A stretch of DNA of 64,000 nucleotides from Lepturacanthus savala. Its lineage: Eukaryota > Chordata > Actinopteri > Scombriformes > Trichiuridae. The position numbers and the translations under genes were made by a program. The stretch covers positions 21,014,517-21,078,516 of the forward strand of contig CM060469.1 in assembly GCA_030544235.1 (NCBI GenBank). The letters run 5' to 3'. Numbering within the stretch: the stretch's first letter is position 1; every line of letters begins with the position of its first letter. The notes beneath the pieces were generated by a model. It was given only the letters and a program-made list of their open reading frames with translations, did not search any database and was not told where the DNA came from. This document shows positions 1-12,009 of the stretch, piece by piece.

Positions 1-871
1 GTCGTCGTTAAAACAAAAAGAGAGATGCTGAAGCTTTGCCCTTCATCACACTTAGCGTTGCGACCGCGCCACTCTCTAATGGAACTTCATCCATTTCAAA
101 TGACAGAATCCATTACGGCTGCATGCACTGCTCTGCAGCGCAAGTGTTGCATGCACTGGATTTATTCTTGTTATTTGCTGATAATGTGTGCAAAATAAAC
201 TCAGCCACATTTCTTTTTTTTTCACACAGCTCCTGCTGATGATTAACTTAAGAATGGGCAGCGGATGTCATCGGTTTAAAAGGAAATAAAACAAATTAAA
301 ATGAAGCTGTTAAAAGGAATAATTAATTGCAGAAAGTATATGTATAAATACACTTCAACACAATTGACCAACAGCTGTTTTCAACACACGTTTTATTAAG
401 CTGATATGATTCTTTTCCATAAAAAAATGAGAGATCAAAGCAACTACAAATAAATACAAATTCACAGTAACATGACAAAAGCATTTTCTAAAGCCAAATA
501 AGTGCTATGGGTTAAATAAGGAGACAAAAAAGAGTTTATTTCTAATGGAATTGTGAATCATGTTTGTAAGGTAAACAATTCTGTTTGCGCCATCATGCCA
601 GTTAGCTGTCAGCTAATGTAGTTAGGATTTGCTATTCAAACATTTAGTAAATAATGTTGTTGGGAAGATAAACTGTCACAGGCCACGTTAACGTCAATTA
701 AAGAGATTAAAAGTTAGTCTATGTTTAAAATCTCAGCTGTCATTTGTTTCCCGTCTGCAGCACAAACGTCACCTCACAGATCCTTTGTGTAAGCAGGAGA
801 TTAAAACAATCTGTCATGTCCACGCTGGCAGCAGAGGAGCTGATGCTCCCTCACACACAAGACATAAACTC

Positions 872-955
872 TTTAAAGGCCCAATGTGTAACTTCCACAG
901 ACTAAAATGTCTAAAAATAACTAAACCTATGTTAACTATATTGTAACTGTATCAT
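872..955 (+). repeat. Dispersed repeat fragment, AAAGGYCCAATRTRTAAC type, copy 1
   Basis: The sequence beginning TTTAAAGGCCCAATGTGTAA is shared with a second copy at 17855-17935 in the same orientation. Both then share the pattern of a purine-rich ATTAAA/ACTAAA block, a TCTAA.AATG-type block and CTATGTTAACTAT-like text. The class is unknown; it is probably the end of a DNA-transposon MITE. Confidence 0.5.
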
Positions 956-1240
956 TATCATTATTATAAATGTTTCCACTAATTAAATTCTATGACCCTG
1001 TTAGTGAACTGTTTTTTTATGTTTTTCAAAATCTCTTTTCTTTCTACTTATACGTGGCAAACACTGCATGGATGGACTGTGTGTATCATTCCTGATTATT
1101 GAACATTAAATCCTGATTGACCATGTCCATTGTCTGGAGATTTAGATAATAAATAACATTAGGTTCTGCTTGTCTTTGTAAATGCACACAAGTCTATTTT
1201 AATAAGGAGATCCACAACTCCATCCGCAGAGAATTAATAG

Positions 1241-1341
1241 TAGAGCTGCAACTATTAGTCAAATAATTGATTAGTAATTCCTGACTATTTAGCTAATCAA
1301 TTAATTGATTTGAGTTTTTTTTTAAGAAAAAAACATTTTCT
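1241..1341 (-). mobile_element. hAT-type repeat family A, fragment
   Basis: Starts with the family terminus TAGAGCTGCAACTATTAGT, continues through AATTGATTTGAGT and ends in TTTAAGAAAAAAACATTTTC. These match the first third of the family in inverted orientation (intact copies at 30171 and 47573). The rest is missing. Confidence 0.65.
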
Positions 1342-2319
1342 AAATAAAGTTTAGTAGAAGAAAAAATGTTTACAGATACTTTGAGGAGATTTGAATTAGG
1401 AAATTTTGAAAGTGAAAATGGTTAAAGGTAAAGCATGTTCTTTCAAATGTGTCTGATATTAAATTTCAAAATACTAGCAGCAAAAATGATATGTTGTCCT
1501 TTTTAGAACAACATGCTCATTTATAAAAGATATCTTCCCTTTGCAAAATGTCATGACTTTCCAAAAATGTAATAAATATTCAAATGGCCCCCAACTTACA
1601 AAAATATATTCACCTTCTTTGTAAAATTGCTCCCAATTTCCCCAAATATCCTCATATTCCCAAGACGACTCCTCACCGTCAAAGAATTATCAAAATCAGA
1701 TCCTCATCTTGTAACATTATACTCATTTTCTAAAGATGTCCTTTGTCTCAAGATCTAAAGCTTGGTGTATCCCTAAAAAGTCAGAAGTAAAACACATACA
1801 ACACATACACTTTAAACTCAGTCTTTTTTGTTTTTTTTAAGGGATTTAGGTTCAGAGTTAAACCCTCCTCTAGCTTTACTGCTGCACTGGAGCAAGACTG
1901 ACCGGCTAAACCTGGACCACAACATCCTGACCAGCTGGGGACTGTGTGTGTATATATGTGTGTGTTTGTGTGTCTCATAACAAACGCAGGGGTTACCTCT
2001 ATAGTAAACAGGGACTAGGAGTGCGTGCACCTTTTTTTGTGCATGTGTGTGTTTCTGTGTGTGTGTGCCATTGTTTATGCGTGCATGTTGTTGTTGTTTA
2101 CGTGTGTGTGCGGCATCAGCGCTGCTCTCTAAACTGACACATTTTCAATCACAAGGTTTATTCTGTGGAAATTGTCGAAAAAAGAGGGAAAAGGGCAGAT
2201 TTCTGTGGCTCTGTGGGCTACAATAGGACAAGCCAGGATTAGTTTTTCACTTTGTGCTCGCGGGTGTGTGCGCACGTGTGTGTGTGTGTGTGTACGTATG
2301 AGTGTGTATTCTCAGACAA

Positions 2320-2460
2320 TGCCCTGGTAGCCAATTTGTAATATATAGTCGGCCTTGAAAAATGGCCCAGATCTCCCCTTCGCTGTCTGCAATTTAGCTC
2401 TGCCGGCGCCCGGCAATACCCATTGTACTGCCTCCCACCGCTGCCATTTTGGCCTGATGG
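2320..2460. promoter_or_regulatory. Candidate conserved noncoding element
   Basis: Unique, balanced-composition stretch between GT-rich segments, containing GCCAATTTGTAATATATA, AAAATGGCCCAGATCTCC and CTGCCATTTTGGCC. It has no repeat match and no splice-flanked open frame. Conservation is untested. Confidence 0.25.
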
Positions 2461-2774
2461 AATGTGTGTTTGTAGCTTGTGTATGTGAATGTGTGAGTGT
2501 TTGTTTACTTGCTTATGTGCATCTCAGTGTGAATTTACCCATGAGTCTGTCTTTGTGTGTGTGCGTGACGGCATACATGGCCCAGCGACTGTGTTTATAC
2601 TCAGGTTATTGAATTCCTGCTTGTGCGCCCGTGTGTGTGTGTACTCATATTTGTACTGCTTATTTAATGTGTGTGTAGTTGATTTTCTGTATGTTTTCAT
2701 GCGGTGCAGTTACTTGTCCACTTTCCAAAATAACAGCAAGACACCTGGAGGCATCAATCTGGAACAAATAGTTA

Positions 2775-3615
2775 GAGAAAAGTAGAGATAGGGAGAATGG
2801 AGAGATGAAGGAGGGATGGAAGAAGGAGAAAAATAAAGAAAGGGAGGAGGAAGTAGGAATTTAAGGATGTGACTGTACGGAGGAGAGATGAAGTGAAGCG
2901 TGAAACAGAGGTAAAGAAAATAGAGAAGGGGAGAGTGGACATGCAGAAAAAACAGGGATGGAGGGATAATTTAAGGGGTGGATGGAGTTAAAAAAGGAAG
3001 GAAGGGTTAAAGGAGAGGACATGGAGGAGGAATGTAGGGAAACAGCTGTGAAGAAGAGAGAGAGAGTTTGAGTTGTAAAATGGAATGAAGGGATGAAGGA
3101 AGGATTTAAGGGAGAAAGGAGAAGTTTATACGGAAGAAAGAGTGAAGTAGAGGAAGAACAAGATGAGGCACAAAAGAGAATAAGAAAGTATGGGATTAAA
3201 GTGTGAAGACAGGAAGTGACAAAGTGAAAGAAAATGGAAGGATACAGATAAAAGATGGAGATTAACAAAAAAAGAAATGATGGAGGAAGGAGTGAGGGAT
3301 CGAGATGTCAAGTGAGAGGAAGAAGAAGAGGGTGATGGAGAGAAAGAAATGAGGAAAATCAGTGAAGTGGAGAAAAAAGGAGGAAAATGTGAAAGAAATG
3401 AAAGGGGAGAGAGATGAAGGAATGATTTAAGGATGTGAGACAGATGGAGAGAAAAGAGAGTTCATGAAGGGAAAAGAATATGGAGGAGGGAAGAGAGAAA
3501 AAGAAGGGAAAAGAAGGTGGAAGGAGTAAGAAAGAGGTGATAGAAAATAAAAAGATGGAGAGAAGCAGCAGCAGAGCGATGGGGAGTAAAACGAGGGAGA
3601 AAGAAAGAAGCGATT
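2775..3615. repeat. Polypurine-rich tract, about 840 bp
   Basis: The plus strand is almost all A and G (GGAGAGATGAAGGAGG-like units). Minus-strand open frames rich in Ser, Leu, Phe and Pro are translations of this tract, not genes. Confidence 0.9.
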
Positions 3616-3715
3616 TGATCGGTGGCCTCGTAAACCTCCCTCCTCTCTGCAGATAGAGATCATTTCACCAAAGGTCTCTGTTCTGTTAATAGGAGACACA
3701 GCAGAGCGGATAGGT

Positions 3716-3716
<1 letters not shown>

Positions 3717-3750
<34 letters not shown>

Positions 3751-3783
3751 TGTGTATGTGCGTGAGAGAGAGAGAGACAGAGA
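3717..3783. repeat. (GT)n then (GA)n compound microsatellite
   Basis: About 16 GT units, a short imperfect stretch, then GAGAGAGAGAGAC. Confidence 0.95.
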
Positions 3784-3808
3784 CCAACCAATGAAAAGCT
3801 GACAAAAG

Positions 3809-3885
<77 letters not shown>
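3809..3885. repeat. (AC)n microsatellite, 77 bp
   Basis: Uninterrupted AC array only 60 bp beyond the opposed GT array at 3717. Confidence 0.97.
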
Positions 3886-3886
<1 letters not shown>

Positions 3887-4454
3887 CAGCTTGACTTCAC
3901 TCTTTAATGTCACTGGATTATTAGTGATGTTGTAATGACAGTGATACACTGATGCATCTTGGGAAAAAACAAAACTATATAGATATACTACTACTAGATA
4001 TTGTAGCTTTAATGAACGGTTAACTTAACTAACTCTTCTCCTCTTCATCGTCCTCTTCTTCATCCTCAAGGAGTAATGTTTTATTAAGAACTTGTTTCTC
4101 ATTCTCGTTCTAATATTCAGTCTCCTATTAGCTCAGTTTTACCAATTTCTGAGAAATAATATCTATAAATATCTGTCTCTTTAGATTCTCGATGTTCCAG
4201 TTTTGTAGCAGCTCTTCTGTCTGCATCTGTTTGCTTTTGGCAGGTTGTGTACCGGGGGTTTATCAGGGTTTCTTTATGCTCAAGACAGCTGAAAGGTAAC
4301 AGTAAATGTGTCGTAAAATGAAAACTACAAGCTGCAAAAACAAAACAAAACAAAAAAAACAATAAAAAACCCTGCATTGCTGAGGAACTGCAGTTGGCGA
4401 AAATAACCTGGAAAAATCCTAGAAAATTATTTCAATTTAGGAGTGGGACCCGTA

Positions 4455-4618
4455 AGTAAACTGATGATCTTTGGGTTGTGGACTGTTGGTCTGGACAAAA
4501 AAAGACATTTTAGTTTGAATCTTCGTTTTGGGAATGGACATTTTACATCATTTTATGAACCAAACAACTAATCGGTTAATCATTTCAATAACTGACTTTT
4601 AAAACAGTTGCAGCCCAA
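4455..4618 (-). mobile_element. hAT-type repeat family A, fragment
   Basis: Shares AGTAAACTGATGATCTTTGG, then GGACTGTTGGTCTGGACAAA, then CATTTTATGAACCAAACAAC with the other copies. It ends at the terminus-like GTTGCAGCCCA. The first half of the element is missing. Confidence 0.75.
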
Positions 4619-5027
4619 AGTTATATTTGATGATTTGACTTTTCAATTATACAACAATGATGTAGCAACTACTTAAAAACTACAATCTGCTGCGTCTCTT
4701 ACATGATCTGAAAGTTGATTTTCAGTGCAGAGTCAGATTTTCGGTCTGTGGAAACCTGGTTAAAGTTTGTTGTGTAATCACTTAAGTACATCAATGTCAA
4801 TGCTGGGCCCAACCTGCTTTTCTTCCTGCTTTCTTTTATGTTCCATTGTTTTGTTTTTTTGTTTTTTTGGCTCCCCCCCCCCACAGCAGCGATATGTTTC
4901 CTAGTCATGCATCAAGAGATCAAATCTAAAAGTAATACAATCTCTAGATCTTACATCTTGCCGGTTTAATTTGAAAAGCAACTCTGTGCCTTCTCCTGTA
5001 GCTTTAAAAGTGAAATAAGTTATGCGG

Positions 5028-5190
5028 GCGGTGCCCTCGCTTCACCCTCTGACAAGAACAATAGCAGCCGGCTCGCCTCAGAAAACTGTGTTTTACAATA
5101 ATACTTGTCCACAAAGCAAGACCGACAATGTCAATGGTTTTATGGTGCGCTACACAGTGCAGCTAATGTTCTACTGCAAGCCAGCACCGC
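5028..5190. promoter_or_regulatory. Candidate noncoding element with clustered SOX-like motifs
   Basis: AACAATAG, ACAATAAT and ACAATGTCAATGG occur within about 90 bp of GC-richer unique sequence. ACAAT is the core of SOX sites. Npas3 is a neural gene, so SOX input would be plausible, but this is inference. Confidence 0.3.
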
Positions 5191-5502
5191 TTCACTGCCT
5201 CTCCCTCGCTCTCTCCTCCTCCTCCCTGTCTCTCCCGGTGTCTCTCGCCCTCTTTACGCCTCCTGTTTTTTTCTCCGTTTCTCTCTTTTATTCTCCTCGA
5301 CTCTCCCTCGCTCCCATTCTCCGTATGAAAAATCCATTCCGGCATGGGTTTTGACAGCCTGTCTTTGGTGGGTGTGTAAAATTCAAATAATTCACTGTGC
5401 ATAGACAGTCACTTTGGGGCTGCTTTGTATTTTGTATTTGACTCTGTGTCACTTTGCCTGCCTGTCGAGTCCCAGACGGCAGCATTTAGCTATTCTCACA
5501 CT

Positions 5503-5508
<6 letters not shown>

Positions 5509-5570
<62 letters not shown>
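5509..5570. repeat. (CA)n microsatellite, 62 bp
   Basis: Uninterrupted array preceded by a CGCGCG step. Confidence 0.97.
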
Positions 5571-5572
<2 letters not shown>

Positions 5573-5899
5573 CAAAGAGCCCAAACTGGAGGTTTATTTA
5601 CTTTTTGGAATATTTCTGAAGGCAGGAGCAGTTTTAGTCGAGTGGCCGCAGTGGCAGGTACATCTCCTAATCTACCAGACACTTTATTTTATACAAACCT
5701 GCAAGAGGTTCAACTTTGAGCTTCCTGATGAATAGGAGAGTTTCATTTATGGGCCAGGACAGAAGAAATTCAATTGTTCTCTCTCAGTGTCTCATCGAAT
5801 GCAAGAAGTCGGACTTCGGTGCAGGTTTAAAAGCAGAGATCCGAGTTGAATTCATGCAGCGGTTCTTATGTTTTTAACCCTATAACTTTCTGTTTCCCC

Positions 5900-7070
5900 T
5901 GCAGTTTGATTTTATTCCACTCACTGTATATTCTGCATCAGCTTGAAGTTATGAAGTTACTGTGTGAAACACTTTTGAAATGATGTCCAACATGTGGACT
6001 CAAAAGTCAAATCACTGCAGGACAGAAATTCTAAAATTAGGCTTCTATCCAGTGGACGTGAAAAATGCAGCGACGGCTGACCTCACAGGTTGAGTTTGTG
6101 TCAAAGTCACAGCAAAGACACGAGCTATGCAGATTTAGGCAGAATATGATGGAAACTATTGCAAAGGAAAGGAAATACAACAGAGAATGGGAAACTAGTT
6201 TTAATTCAGTGAAGCCAGTGCAAAGAATTTCTCAGTTTTTTGTGAATTAAATTTTACACATATGATACGAAGCGACAGAAGGAACAGAGAGATAGAAATG
6301 TTTATTGTTTAAGTAAGATAGAATTGTAAACTAAATTTCAGCTTTACTAACGTGTTTCCAAGCAAACATTTTCTTTGTTTGGTTTTTTGGGACATTTCCT
6401 TTTGTCACTATCTGCCTGTGATTGTTCCTGCTTTTCTTCCACAGTGGTGAATTGTCTCCCTTTCATTCACAATTTTAGTTTCTTCAAGCAGGAAAACTGT
6501 TTACTACTGAGCAGCAAATCCAGATACTAACCTGCATTGTGCTGCTGTGCTATCAAGCAGAATCTCAAATCTGCAGCCAAACTGTTGCTGATCTGAGTTG
6601 CACTGTGGGTAACATAGACGCCAGAAGAGAAATGGAAGAAAAATGAATGAATGAATAATGTTGTGTAACAGGGCTAAGCCAGTCAAGTACTTTTTTTTTT
6701 TTCTCATTACCTCATAATGTAAATTTGACCAAAATGATCATTGATTACTGTGATGTTTTATTTAATTAATGGACATTTTAAGAGTCTACACAGATTTTCA
6801 CAGTATATGAAAATGAATGGAAGACAATGGATGCAAGAAACCAAATAATAGTAAAACTTCTTAACGTCTAGCGCTTATTTTTATAAACATTTCCACAAAA
6901 TTCAGTCTGAAATATTTTTATTATTTATTTTATTATTTTGTTTTGTCCACTGAGGTAGATTTTCCCAACATCTTTTTTCCATATGAATCTGCAGCCAAAA
7001 TATAATTATTTACTGCTTGTCCTAATTTGCAGAGTTTTGGAATGATTCATTTGGTGTTTTTGCTGTTACT
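5900..7070. other. Unique-looking AT-rich intron, nothing recognised
   Basis: No array, long inverted repeat, coding frame with splice sites, or copy of a window repeat was seen here. The short frames at 6065-6250 and 6504-6707 have no recognisable domain. Confidence 0.5.
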
Positions 7071-7237
7071 TCCTTGTTTTATCTTCTGGCTATTTTGTTT
7101 ATGTTGTTTCTTGCCTTCTTTCTCCATGTTTTCTTGCTCCATCTCTCTCTTTTCTCCTCTCGTCTTCTTCTCCTGCTCATGTGTGACTTATCGCTGTTGT
7201 TAAAGAACCTCTTTACGTTTTTTTGTGTGTTTCACAG

Positions 7238-7336
7238 TGACCCCTACTGGGAGCGGCCGCCTAATGCAGGTAGTTGCGCCGCCGCCCGGCCCAAGACCCT
7301 TCACCTGGCCGGCCAGCAGCACACCTCGTCGCCATG
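7238..7336 (+). CDS. Candidate coding exon, possibly an alternative N-terminal npas3 exon
   Basis: Seen: a strongly pyrimidine-rich stretch (about 7138-7230) ends in TTTCACAG, followed by a GC-rich 99-bp open segment and then ATG|GTAACG as a possible donor. The frame reads DPYWERPPNAG, then an Ala/Arg/Pro-rich part, and ends in HTSSP plus two bases of a split codon. The segment begins with the third base of a codon and ends after two bases, so it is a symmetric 99-bp cassette. The npas3 bHLH exon at 55580 also begins with a third base, so the two would join in frame. A shorter donor at 7270 (GTAGTT) would give 32 bp and break the phase. Known: the N-terminus of vertebrate NPAS3 ahead of the bHLH varies by alternative 5' exons. 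I do not recognise this peptide. It could be a chance GC-rich island or a conserved noncoding element instead. Confidence 0.35.
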
Positions 7337-8448
7337 GTAACGTTTGTGTGCGCTCCTCGTAGCGGTAGCACGTAGTAGTAGTAACACTGGTAGCGATGTG
7401 TCTAGTAGTGTGTGTGTGTGTGTGTGTTTCAAAGTAGATATAGACGATTGCTCAACTTTGCTGTTGTCTTCTCATATAAATTGTAATTCTCACTCTTAAT
7501 TTCATTTGATTGAAATAACCCTTAATTTTATAGGATTTGATCATTTTTCCTGAACAAGGTTCAAACCTGTGAACTTTTAGTGACTGATAGTGAGGGTGTG
7601 TCAATTTATCAACAACAACAACAAACAGGATGTCCGTGATTATGTGTAAATCTTACAAATATACATGTACAAATATTCATGTACAGTGAGTGTGTGTGTG
7701 TTTTCAGTGTGAGTGTGTGTGGGCCCATATTGCAGCTTTTGTGTCGCCATAAAATCTCATCTTTCCTCTTCAGTCCCTCATCACTCCTTCTTGTAATACA
7801 TCTCTCTCTCTCTCTCTCCTCTTCCTCCCTTCAGAGGTCTTTGTTGGTGAATAGAGAGAGAAAAGGGATTTGACACCAGGAAGTGAACTAAGACCTTGTG
7901 TATTGTTGTCGATCGTGTGTGTGTGCATGTGTGTGTGTGGTGGATTACTGTACTGGAGAATAAAGGGGGGATTTGTGTCAGAGTCAGGCGGAGAGCTGAG
8001 AAGAGAAGGCAGTTAATAGCTCATTATAGGACGAGCTTAACACCATGTAGGCCTGTATACACACGCACATACACACACGCGCACACACATTTTCTGAGAG
8101 TTAGCATTTTCACAAACCCTCTGATCTGATATACTGCAGATGTTGAACTACGACTGTTTATATTTTTATTTTGACCCAATTTAATTTCCATGTTGCTTAT
8201 GTCCTTTAAATATGTAACATCCGACCAATAATTCATATATTTAATACATTATATACTTTCACTTAAATGCATAGGTGTCACTTAACAGAAAAGTAGAGTA
8301 CAAAAAACGTCATTACCTTAAGTAGAAATTTATGGGATTTATACTTCACTGTGGTCATTATTTTTTAGACTTTTAGACTTACTTACTACCCGTTACCTTT
8401 TAAAAACAGCCTTGGTTAACCTCTCCTGATATATCGCACTGCAAGAAA

Positions 8449-8600
8449 TAAAATCTGAACAAGTGAAAATATCTTGTTTTTGGTACAATTCATCTAATAT
8501 TGAGTAGAATTATCTTATTGCATTGGCAGATACTTTTGCTTATTTCAAAATTTTAGTCAATTTAATCTTGTTTGATTTTTTTATTGCCATTCAAAAACAA
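8449..8600 (+). repeat. Dispersed repeat family C, copy 1
   Basis: Starts CACTGCAAGAAATAAAATCT and shares ATTGAGTAGAATTATCTTAT, TTGCATTGGCAGATA and AATCTTGTTTGATTTTTTTA with the copy at 49688. It is probably a DNA-transposon MITE; the right end is not clear. Confidence 0.5.
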
Positions 8601-9325
8601 GAGGGAAAACTCAAACATTAGATACAAAGACAACATTATTATATTCTGTCCTTTATTTTATTTGCATTGTACTATGCTTTTGTCCTGACATTTTCCTCTC
8701 ACATTTCTTGTATTAGTAGTGTTTTAATCCCTAGTATCTGTATTTCTATCTGAGTGACAAACTAAACATTTTGAAACCTCTGTTCACATCAGTACAGACA
8801 CAGAAAACACCAGTCAGCAGGGTTTTGGTGATTTGAGCTCAAAAAGACATCGAGGGCCCATTTTGATGGAGTGATCCAAGCACTGAAACTCAACTGCAGT
8901 TATAGTTTCCCACCAGAACAAGAGTCAATGTCACATCCAGCCGCATCAAAAGTTGCTCCTGAGAGATTTTCCCAGTCGTGGTCAGGTTGTGTGATATCTT
9001 GATGGCAGGTTAACACCTGTCTGCGAAGTGAACTAAAGCTATTTAGAGTAGTGAAATCAGTAAGATGTTTGACAGATGGCTGACAGGCCCGCTGCACAGA
9101 AATGTTCACTCTGCTTCTGTGAAGGATCATGGCTGAGAATTTAATTGTGTCTGTAAGAAGAGAATAAAAGAAATCATAGAGGAGTCATGCAGTGGCCCGA
9201 AATCAAATGAAAGATGAATCACATGATTGAAACATGAAACACTGAAACTTTAAAATAGGTTGAATGCTAGATTAATTATTTTAAGAGCATTTTAATTGTC
9301 ATATTTGTGTAAAAACAGTGCTGAC

Positions 9326-9610
9326 TAGGGCTTCAGCTGCTGACTATTTTGATAGTTGATTAATTTATAGATTATTGAAACAATTAACTGATTAGTTGTT
9401 TGGTTCATAAAATGGTGTAAAATGTTGATCTGTGATTCCCAAAGGTGAAGATTCAAACTAAAATGTCTTTTCTTGTCCAGACAAACATTCCGAAAACCAA
9501 ACAATCACCAGTTTACTGTTATAGAAAACTAAAAAAACAGAAAATAATCAGATCTGAGGAGCTGGAACCAGAGAATTTGGACATTCTATTCATATTAAAA
9601 ATAGTTATTT
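9326..9610 (+). mobile_element. hAT-type repeat family A, near-complete copy
   Basis: Begins TAGGGCTTCAGCTGCTGACT and runs through TTGGTTCATAAAATGGTGTA and GAGCTGGAACCAGAGAATTT in the family order. The far terminus is missing. The open frame across part of it is a shadow of the repeat, not a gene. Confidence 0.75.
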
Positions 9611-10243
9611 ATTCACAAGTATACACAGACATGTTTTCCGGTTTGTGAGTTTATTAAATAGTTAATTTATCTTAAAACAAGGATACAGGTTTATATTTTA
9701 TATAAAAAATACATTATTTTAATTAATTATATCACATAATAACATTAGAAAGTTACACAGAAAAACATACTACTATTGTATCAGGCAAAGAATAATAATA
9801 ATAATACAACTTTATTTACATGTAGTACATGTCATATAAAATTATGCATTTCAACAAGCATCAAATTGAAATAATGTAATAGATGCTACGTGTATTTGAG
9901 TTAGGTTATACCAATTCAGGAAGAACTGTGTGGCAGCTTTACCTGCTACTAAATGTCTTTTGTGCAGCTGTGTGTCATTTCAGCATCAGTTCAACACAAA
10001 TAACTGACGCTCGGCTCCGAGTCGATGGACAGTTGAGTTTCTGTTCAGATTGAGGTGGAGTCGTCTGTCAGCATGAGGAGCAAAGAGGTGAAGGAGAAGC
10101 TAATAAGACAGATACCAACAGCAGGCTACAAGTGACAAGGAAAGTAGGAGATTAAAAATAGCAATAAGGAAGGAGGACGTGATGCAGCAGGAAAGAAGAA
10201 AAACAGAAGTAAGAGCTTCATTCAGGTTCATGTGTGTTTGTGT

Positions 10244-10247
<4 letters not shown>

Positions 10248-10315
<68 letters not shown>
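10248..10315. repeat. (GT)n microsatellite with one TTT interruption
   Basis: GT array interrupted once near 10285. Confidence 0.95.
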
Positions 10316-10454
10316 CTTACTTTTGGTGGTATGTGTGTATTTGTAATGTTAAGTGTGTGTTTGTATGTCTAGAAGGTGAAATTGAGATAAATGGTGGAGG
10401 AGCTGGGTGGCCACAGAGGCCCCTGATATACACTCTACCTGTCTACTCTGCTTA

Positions 10455-10457
<3 letters not shown>

Positions 10458-10517
<60 letters not shown>

Positions 10518-10519
10518 GT
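10458..10519. repeat. (GT)n microsatellite
   Basis: GT array with one GC step near 10491. Confidence 0.95.
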
Positions 10520-10620
10520 GATGGGGGGAGTGTGAGTTTATGTGTTTAGTTTAATTATGTGTGTCTTGCTCTGTGAAAACCTATTCAAATGCACATTTCT
10601 GCTTGAGTGGAGTTACCTGT

Positions 10621-10795
<175 letters not shown>

Positions 10796-11517
10796 ATTTC
10801 CTTCATTTATATTCATCTTCATGTATATAGCCACCATGTCTTTGTTTCTTTCTCTTCATTAATCATCTCAGCTTCTTTTCTTTCTGCTACATCCTCTTGC
10901 TTTCTTTCTTACCACAACCTTCCCTTCCATGAAGTTCCCATCATACTTTCTCTCTCTCTCTGTGTGTTGGTTTGATGCTTTCTGATGTGTTTTTTTCTCT
11001 CTCGTGTCGTATGAGTCGACTCCTGGCGTGTCGCTGACTTTGTTCAACTTTCTTTCTTTGATGCCACACTTTCTCTCTCACCTAGCCTTTCTCTTCTAAC
11101 CTACTTTCGCTCCAATTTTTCTTCCTCCTTCTCCCTAAAAACAATATAGACTCTTCGTCTCACCTGTCTTTTTTATTTCGGAGAGAGCGCCTTGAATTCA
11201 ATAATTTAACCTTTTCTCTTATTTTGTCTTTTATTTTTCTATATTCTATCATCTACCTGTGTCTTTGTCTGGCAGGAAACATGTTAATAATGGATTGTAT
11301 AGATTTGGACAGAGGAGAAGTGCATGTGTGTGTGTATGTGTGTGTCTAAGAAGCAGAGATCTTTTGAAGTCGTGATGTGATGTTTGTAGTCCAGAAGCAT
11401 TGATCTTGAGCCCATCTGTCTGATTGCCACTGAAATCACCAGTCAGAATGTTTGATGAGATTCGCTTGAAATAAATCAGAAGGATGATTTTTAGCTAATA
11501 TCACCTGAAAGCTTTAA

Positions 11518-11967
11518 AGGGATAGTTCAATATTTTTGACACAAATCTGTATGGCATCCCTACCATCAGTGTCGTACACTCACATTGACTTACCCCCGAC
11601 AGTGTCCTGTGAGCCGAGTTCTGGTCCGGTTATGGTCAAAACGAAAGTAGTCGGGCAGGTTTCTGGGGGCACTAAAATAAAACATCTTTCTTCTCAAACA
11701 GCATGTGTTCAAAAGAGTGATTTATATGCAACACAAAACCAATAACAAATATTGGTTTTATGATTTATTTAAGTGATGCATGTATCACTCTTTTGAACAC
11801 ATGCTGTTTGAGAAGAAAGACGTTTTATTTTAGCGTCTCCCGGAAACCTGGTCGTTTTGACCAGAACTCGGCTCACAGGACACTGTCGGGGGTAAGTCAG
11901 TGTGAGTGTGCGACACTGACGATAGGGATGCTATACAGATTCATGTCAAATATACCAAACTATCCCA
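11518..11967. mobile_element. Foldback MITE, about 450 bp, with long inverted arms
   Basis: Left arm (about 11518-11722) and right arm (about 11778-11967) are near-perfect reverse complements, leaving a central loop of about 55 bp. Outer ends are AGGGATAG and CTATCCCA. TTAA is present on both sides (11514-11517 and 11968-11971). It is ambiguous whether the target duplication is TTAA (piggyBac-like) or TAA (Harbinger-like). Open frames over both arms are shadows. Confidence 0.8.
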
Positions 11968-12009
11968 TTAAGAAATCAAATATGAAGACAAAAAATATTC
12001 AGTAACCAC

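Noticed and set aside
7074..7235. Upstream part of the frame that ends in the candidate exon (Leu/Phe-rich)
   Set aside because: It is the translation of the polypyrimidine tract before the candidate acceptor; a membrane protein reading is spurious.
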